A stretch of 64,000 nt of DNA from Edaphovirga cremea (lineage in GTDB: Bacteria; Pseudomonadota; Gammaproteobacteria; Enterobacterales; Enterobacteriaceae), in contig NZ_QOVA01000019.1 of assembly GCF_003332275.1 (NCBI RefSeq), forward strand, positions 1 to 64,000, in the 5' to 3' direction. How positions within the stretch are numbered: position 1 is the stretch's first letter; every line of letters starts with the position of its first letter. Position numbers and translations under genes: made by a program. Below, piece by piece: positions 59,275 to 64,000 of this stretch. The notes beneath the pieces were generated by a model that searched no databases, was not told the DNA's origin, and worked only from the letters and a program-made list of their open reading frames with translations.

Positions 59275-60711
59275 ATGTTTGGCTTAGATGCGCTGGAACT
59301 GGCCAGAATACAGTTCGCCTTTACCGTGTCCTTTCACATTATTTTTCCTGCCATCACTATCGGGCTCGCCAGTTTTCTGGCGGTACTGGAAGGGTTATGG
59401 CTGAAGACCCACCAGGATGCCTATCGCGATCTGTACCATTTCTGGTCGAAAATTTTCGCCGTCAACTTTGGTATGGGCGTGGTATCCGGGTTGGTGATGG
59501 CGTATCAGTTCGGCACCAATTGGAGCCAGTTTTCCGAATTCGCTGGCAGTATCACCGGGCCATTGCTCACTTATGAAGTGCTGACCGCGTTTTTCCTCGA
59601 AGCCGGTTTTCTTGGTGTGATGCTGTTTGGCTGGAATCGCGTCGGCCCCGGCCTGCATTTTTTCGCGACCTGTATGGTGGCGCTGGGCACGCTGATGTCG
59701 ACGTTCTGGATTCTGGCCTCAAACAGTTGGATGCATACGCCGCAAGGGTTTGAGATCGTCAATGGACAAGTCGTGCCTGTCGATTGGTTAAAGGTCATCT
59801 TCAATCCTTCGTTCCCCTACCGATTGGCGCATATGGCTACCGCGGCGTTCCTCTCCTCTGCATTTTTCGTTGGCGCATCCGCCGCCTGGCATCTGCTGCG
59901 CGGACGCGATTCACAGGCTGTGCGCACCATGCTGTCAATGGCGATGTGGATGGCATTGATTATTGCACCGATTCAGGCGGTTATTGGCGATGCCCATGGC
60001 CTCAATACGCTTGAATATCAGCCAGCAAAAATCGCGGCCATTGAAGGGCACTGGGAAAACACAGGCAGCGAGGCCACGCCGCTGATCCTGTTTGGCCTGC
60101 CGGATATGAAACGCGAAGAAACACGCTATGCGCTTGAAATCCCCTACCTCGGCAGCCTGATCCTGACGCATAGCCTGACGAAGCAGATCCCCGCCCTCAA
60201 ATTTTTTGCGCCTGAGGATCGGCCAAATTCCACCATTGTGTTCTGGTCATTCCGGATCATGGTGGCGCTGGGGATGCTGATGATTCTTTCCGGTATCTGG
60301 AGTCTGTGGTTGCGCTGGCGTGGCCGGTTGTATCAATGCCGCCCTTTCTTGCATTTCGTTTTGTGGATGGGTCCATCCGGACTGATAGCGATTCTTGCCG
60401 GATGGTTCACTACCGAGATCGGCCGCCAGCCTTGGATAGTTTACGGGGTGATGCGCACCAAAGATGCCGCTTCCGCCCATGGCGAACTGCACATGAGTGT
60501 CAGTCTGCTGGCTTTCCTGCTCGTTTACTGTTCCGTATTTGGCGTGGGTTACGCCTATATGATGCGACTGATCCGCAAAGGGCCGGTACCGCATGAAGGC
60601 GAAACCAATAATCATGGCGGACCGGGAACCCTGCACACCGCTGCGCGTCCACTGTCTGCGGTCAAAGAAAATCTGCAAGAGGGTGCTGAACCTCTGGATA
60701 CGAGGAGTTGA
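59275..60711 (+). CDS. cioA: Cytochrome bd-type (CioA-like) ubiquinol oxidase subunit I
   Basis: Haem-bearing quinol oxidase subunit of the inner membrane, 478 aa. The N-terminus MFGLDALELARIQFAFTVSFHIIFPAITIGLASFL is typical of the CioA/short-Q-loop group, as is the short loop after GHWENTGSEATPLILFGLPD. Haem ligands are expected in FHIIFP (His) and further conserved His/Met residues. Members are often cyanide-tolerant; that property is inferred. The ATG at 59275 is chosen on the conserved N-terminus. The ORF opens earlier at 59179, but those 32 residues have no family counterpart. Confidence 0.9.
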   Translation: MFGLDALELARIQFAFTVSFHIIFPAITIGLASFLAVLEGLWLKTHQDAYRDLYHFWSKIFAVNFGMGVVSGLVMAYQFGTNWSQFSEFAGSITGPLLTYEVLTAFFLEAGFLGVMLFGWNRVGPGLHFFATCMVALGTLMSTFWILASNSWMHTPQGFEIVNGQVVPVDWLKVIFNPSFPYRLAHMATAAFLSSAFFVGASAAWHLLRGRDSQAVRTMLSMAMWMALIIAPIQAVIGDAHGLNTLEYQPAKIAAIEGHWENTGSEATPLILFGLPDMKREETRYALEIPYLGSLILTHSLTKQIPALKFFAPEDRPNSTIVFWSFRIMVALGMLMILSGIWSLWLRWRGRLYQCRPFLHFVLWMGPSGLIAILAGWFTTEIGRQPWIVYGVMRTKDAASAHGELHMSVSLLAFLLVYCSVFGVGYAYMMRLIRKGPVPHEGETNNHGGPGTLHTAARPLSAVKENLQEGAEPLDTRS

Positions 60712-60713
60712 TG

Positions 60714-61721
60714 ATGGGTATCGATCTTCCGCTGATTTGGTTTGTGATTATCGTGTTCGCCATCATGATGTACGTGGTAATGGATGGTTTTGATCTGGGT
60801 ATCGGCATGCTGTTTCCGCTGGTGAAAAACAGCCGGGATCGCGATGTGATGATGAATACCGTTGCCCCCGTCTGGGACGGCAATGAAACCTGGCTGGTAT
60901 TCGGTGGCGCGGCGCTGTTCGGTGCCTTCCCACTGGCGTACGCTGTGATACTCGATGCCCTGGCAATTCCTCTGACACTGATGCTTTTTGGCCTGATCTT
61001 TCGGGGCGTGGCCTTTGAGTTCCGCTTCAAGGCCACCCCGGAGAAACAGCATATCTGGGACAAAGCCTTTATCTGGGGTTCGCTGTTTGCCACGTTCAGT
61101 CAGGGGGTGGTTCTCGGGGCATTTATCGACGGAATGCCAGTTGTTGGCCGCCGCTATGCGGGTGGTGCGTTCGATTGGCTCACCCCGTTTTCGCTGTTTT
61201 GCGGATTTGGCTTGGTCGTGGCCTACGCCTTGCTGGGTTGCACCTGGCTGGTAATGAAGACCGGCGGATCGTTGCAAAAAGTGATGCACGATCTGACCAC
61301 CCCGCTGCTACTGACGCTGTTGGCCGTGCTGGTGATTGTCAGCATCTGGACACCAATGGCTCATCCGGAAATCGCCCACCGCTGGTTCAGCCTGCCAAAT
61401 CTGTTGCTGTTTTTGCCAGTCCCTATTCTGGTAATAATTGTTTCCTGGGGAATTATCCGCGGAGTGAAACGCAATGCGCACCATTCGCCCTTCCTGTTAA
61501 CGCTGGCGCTGGTTTTTCTGGGGTATAGCGGATTAGGTATCAGCATCTGGCCGAATCTGATCCCACCTGCAATTTCTTTGTGGCAGGCCGCAGCGCCGCC
61601 ACAAAGCCTCGGCTTTATGCTGGTTGGCGCCCTGTTCATTATTCCGATCATTTTGGTTTACACCTTCTGGAGCTACTACGTATTTCGCGGCAAGGTAACC
61701 CACGATCAGGGGTACCACTGA
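60714..61721 (+). CDS. cioB: Cytochrome bd-type oxidase subunit II (CioB-like)
   Basis: Partner subunit of CioA, 335 aa, with eight or nine membrane segments. Conserved MDGFDLGIGMLFPLVKNSRDRDVMMNTVAPVWDGNETWLVFGGAALFGAFP near the N-terminus and FWSYYVFRGKV at the C-terminus. ATG codons at 60711 (overlapping the cioA stop) and 60714 are possible; the second has better spacing to GAGGAG. Confidence 0.92.
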   Translation: MGIDLPLIWFVIIVFAIMMYVVMDGFDLGIGMLFPLVKNSRDRDVMMNTVAPVWDGNETWLVFGGAALFGAFPLAYAVILDALAIPLTLMLFGLIFRGVAFEFRFKATPEKQHIWDKAFIWGSLFATFSQGVVLGAFIDGMPVVGRRYAGGAFDWLTPFSLFCGFGLVVAYALLGCTWLVMKTGGSLQKVMHDLTTPLLLTLLAVLVIVSIWTPMAHPEIAHRWFSLPNLLLFLPVPILVIIVSWGIIRGVKRNAHHSPFLLTLALVFLGYSGLGISIWPNLIPPAISLWQAAAPPQSLGFMLVGALFIIPIILVYTFWSYYVFRGKVTHDQGYH

Positions 61722-61745
61722 GTGAAAAATTTACGGAGTAAAACC

Positions 61746-61925
61746 ATGAGTCTTATTAACATGACCCTGATTAAAAAATTGGACAGTCAAACTGCCTCGC
61801 GCCAGCCCCTATGGAAACGATTGGGCTGGATGGCTATTATCTGGGGCGCGAGCGTTTTTGGATTGTTTATCGTTGCGAGTGTATTTAAATTGTTGATGTA
61901 TTCCGCCGGAATGCGCACGCATTAA
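61746..61925 (+). CDS. DUF2474 small membrane protein, cioAB-associated
   Basis: A 59-aa protein with one membrane segment: SRQPLWKRLGWMAIIWGASVFGLFIVASVFKLLMYSAGM. It matches DUF2474, small proteins commonly encoded directly after cioAB-type genes. By analogy with CydX/CydH it may be an accessory subunit of the oxidase. The start at 61746 follows GGAGTAAAACC; it lies 24 bp after cioB. Confidence 0.75.
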   Translation: MSLINMTLIKKLDSQTASRQPLWKRLGWMAIIWGASVFGLFIVASVFKLLMYSAGMRTH

Positions 61926-61997
61926 TCCATTCATATAAACGAAACAGATGTTTTTTCAGGGTATCTGTTTTATTCCGCTATTTATTGTAGTTAAAAA

Positions 61998-63887
61998 TCA
62001 TACAGTTACTACATCAAAAAAAACATTATTATCCCATTTGACATTATTTGCTGCGATAGGCACAGCGGTAAGCGTCGTATCGTTGAGAACATTGTTGGTA
62101 AAAATAAAAGAAGCCCGCCCAATAGCCGCATTAAAATTAGTAAAGTTCAAACCGCCTTGAGTCAACGTTGAGTTTGTCAGTAATACATTCTTTTGGTTGA
62201 GGTTTTTCAGGGACAAGCCACTGCCGGTATAATCGCACTCCGCGATCCGCAGACGAACAGCGGCGATTTCTGGCAGGGCTTTCAGTACATCGCCCGCAAA
62301 GCTACAGCGGATAAAGTCGACCGAGCCCGGACCATCAAAACTTTGACCATTGATATTGATAAACTGGCTATCGACAAAGGTGATTGCCCCCGTGACATTC
62401 ACGGCAGTTATTGGGACGACGCGCTCATCCCATTGAAAACTTGAGTTTTGAATAATATTTTTGCGTTTTGATAGCTGTGAAGCCTGATAAATTCGCAAAG
62501 CACCATTGGTTGAACAGCCTTTCATGTTCAACCCATCGGCATTAACCCGAAACTCACCAAGGAAAGTTCCAGCCGAAGGTATCAGCACGGTCACGTCTTC
62601 CAACGTCAAATCGGTGATTTTGGTAAATGCGGCAAAATAAGGGCAGACGTGTTTACGCACCGTAATACGCTTTGCCGACGAGCCCCATGGCGCACCAGAA
62701 TTGGCAAACGTCATCATCCCCGAGTTGCCGCTATAGACCAGGTCATGCTCATATTGCCCATGCGTGACAAAGGGGCCTTGATCTTCGCCCTCAGCGTGAC
62801 AGTTTTCAACCATACAATATGCGGCGCTGGTAAAGTCATTCAGATGTCTGGCATTAACGGTATGGCAATCACGAACATGGCCATAAAGACAGTTAAGTTG
62901 CTGCGTCAAATAGCCACTGCCGCCCAGCGTAATGCCATATGGATTGGTAAGAGAACATTGATCGGTAATATAGTGCGTTCCCCAACGGCGGATAATGGCT
63001 GGCCAGAATGTGCCTGTCGCATGGATATTTGCCACATTGGCATAAATAGCGTACTCGAAAGCCAGAGGATGGCTACCGGTAATTGCCGTGTCGCCAGCGC
63101 CAAAGAACTGCATATTTTTTACCGTCAGATGCTGTACGGGTTCCACTTTTGTCCAGCTAATCACCCGACCTGCTGCCAGTTCCCACGCATTCCGATAATT
63201 CACCCGAATATGTGTAGCATCAATAATAGAAATAATTTCTACGAGTTTTTGTAGCTCACGATTATAGGTGCCCCCTGGCAAGGTATTAACTTCCAGCGTA
63301 TACCATTCGCCAACACTAAATTGATTGGAATCATCGACCTGAAAAACATCCACACCATCTATTATTTTTTCGGTCAGCGTGACCTGCACACTATGGTCGG
63401 TTACGTTTCCTTGAAAAAACATGACGGCAGAAAAAGGATCATTCGGGGCCGCAGGCTCAATCCTGGTGGTTTTGACCGTATTATGATTGAAATCCAAAGT
63501 AAGCCCAGAGCGTCTAAAAATATGCCGTTCTGTAAATTTGAGAGGATTGGTGGCAATGATATTCTTGATATAGAAATCATTTACCATGGCAACAAGGGCA
63601 AAATCCGCGGGCTCTTCGTCATCCATTACCCCGAAATTTTTAAAATCCACCGATCCTTGATGTTGTAAAAACCAGCGACCTGGGTCGACCAGCGTTGAGG
63701 CGATTATAGTGCCACCATTCTCCGGTGCATCGCTGTTCGCATTCCAGGAGTAAATACCCGCGCCACCATCATTTTCGACATAGTAGCCACTGACATAGAC
63801 AACATTGCTTTCGCTGCTTGGGTAATCCTTTAATTCAGCTATGTTCAAGACCGTATTCATACCAACCCCATCAACTGTGTTTATCAT
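61998..63887 (-). CDS. Tailspike-like right-handed beta-helix protein, stand-alone
   Basis: A 629-aa protein. Residues about 15-85 (VYVSGYYVENDGGAGIYSWN, NGGTIIAS, DPGRWFLQHQGSVDFKNFGVMDD) are the head-like motif found at the start of many phage tailspikes and pectate-lyase-fold proteins. The remainder, to about residue 610, is repetitive beta-strand sequence with Asn and aromatic ladders, as in right-handed beta-helices. No signal peptide. No phage, capsule or secretion genes are beside it. The enzyme activity, if any, is unknown; it could bind or cut a polysaccharide. GGTGA lies eight bases before the ATG. Confidence 0.75.
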   Translation of the reverse strand: MINTVDGVGMNTVLNIAELKDYPSSESNVVYVSGYYVENDGGAGIYSWNANSDAPENGGTIIASTLVDPGRWFLQHQGSVDFKNFGVMDDEEPADFALVAMVNDFYIKNIIATNPLKFTERHIFRRSGLTLDFNHNTVKTTRIEPAAPNDPFSAVMFFQGNVTDHSVQVTLTEKIIDGVDVFQVDDSNQFSVGEWYTLEVNTLPGGTYNRELQKLVEIISIIDATHIRVNYRNAWELAAGRVISWTKVEPVQHLTVKNMQFFGAGDTAITGSHPLAFEYAIYANVANIHATGTFWPAIIRRWGTHYITDQCSLTNPYGITLGGSGYLTQQLNCLYGHVRDCHTVNARHLNDFTSAAYCMVENCHAEGEDQGPFVTHGQYEHDLVYSGNSGMMTFANSGAPWGSSAKRITVRKHVCPYFAAFTKITDLTLEDVTVLIPSAGTFLGEFRVNADGLNMKGCSTNGALRIYQASQLSKRKNIIQNSSFQWDERVVPITAVNVTGAITFVDSQFININGQSFDGPGSVDFIRCSFAGDVLKALPEIAAVRLRIAECDYTGSGLSLKNLNQKNVLLTNSTLTQGGLNFTNFNAAIGRASFIFTNNVLNDTTLTAVPIAANNVKWDNNVFFDVVTV

Positions 63888-64000
63888 TTTATTATCACCA
63901 CTGGGTCACCCCTAATGGGACAATCACGTTAAGGCTATGTTGAATATAGTCAGCACAGGCCAATCAGGCAGGCAAAAAACGACGCTAGCACGTTCTAAAA

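Overview
The window comes from a gram-negative gammaproteobacterium of the order Enterobacterales. Core blocks (malI-malX-malY-add-ydgJ ... ydgK-rsxABCDGE-nth, astCADBE, araFGH/araBA) follow Escherichia coli gene order with close protein similarity. The presence of hut genes, the repeat types and the RHS locus fit a Pectobacteriaceae/Yersiniaceae-like genome better than Escherichia. The genus is not decided by the sequence alone.

Layout. 1-305: edge with a partial copy of a hairpin-rich repeat. 306-7819: maltose-regulon block (malI repressor divergent from malX-malY with two MalI-type operators), adenosine deaminase, a YfeH-type transporter and the YdgJ oxidoreductase. 7913-16268: L-arabinose block: araC, the AraFGH ABC importer, and divergent araBA. 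No araD is in the window. 16506-23358: ydgK, the rsxABCDGE electron-transfer complex and nth, mostly with overlapping genes. 23406-25407: a DUF2501 secreted protein, then about 1.4 kb of repeats: three 316-bp tandem units and one diverged inverted copy. Four hairpins differ in sequence between copies but keep their base pairing.

25408-34726: accessory stretch: an iron-containing alcohol dehydrogenase, an orphan winged-helix regulator in AT-rich DNA, a CodA-family deaminase whose active site predicts 5-methylcytosine as substrate, fetAB, a GNAT acetyltransferase, a GyrI/SbmC protein, a Rob-like AraC regulator, a YodC-like protein, a VOC protein and a DUF523 protein. 36180-44709: complete histidine-utilisation cluster (hutHU, hutFD, hutCIG), using the formylglutamate route (HutF plus HutG), with three HutC-like operators. 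It is bracketed by unrecognised AT-rich genes: a 401-aa protein on one side, and a 333-aa protein plus a 1653-aa RHS/YD-repeat protein on the other.

51020-57172: arginine succinyltransferase operon astCADBE with a sigma-54-type promoter. 57705-61925: a YdcR/MocR-type regulator divergent from a CioAB-type cytochrome bd oxidase with a DUF2474 small protein. 61998-63887: a stand-alone tailspike-like beta-helix protein without phage neighbours.

The clusters feed carbon and nitrogen metabolism: hut and ast both degrade amino acids to glutamate, ara and mal handle sugars, and Rsx and CioAB are membrane redox complexes. The most unusual material is the RHS gene pair, the covarying hairpin repeats, the predicted 5-methylcytosine deaminase and the orphan tailspike protein. 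I saw no tRNA, rRNA, CRISPR array, transposase or integrase.
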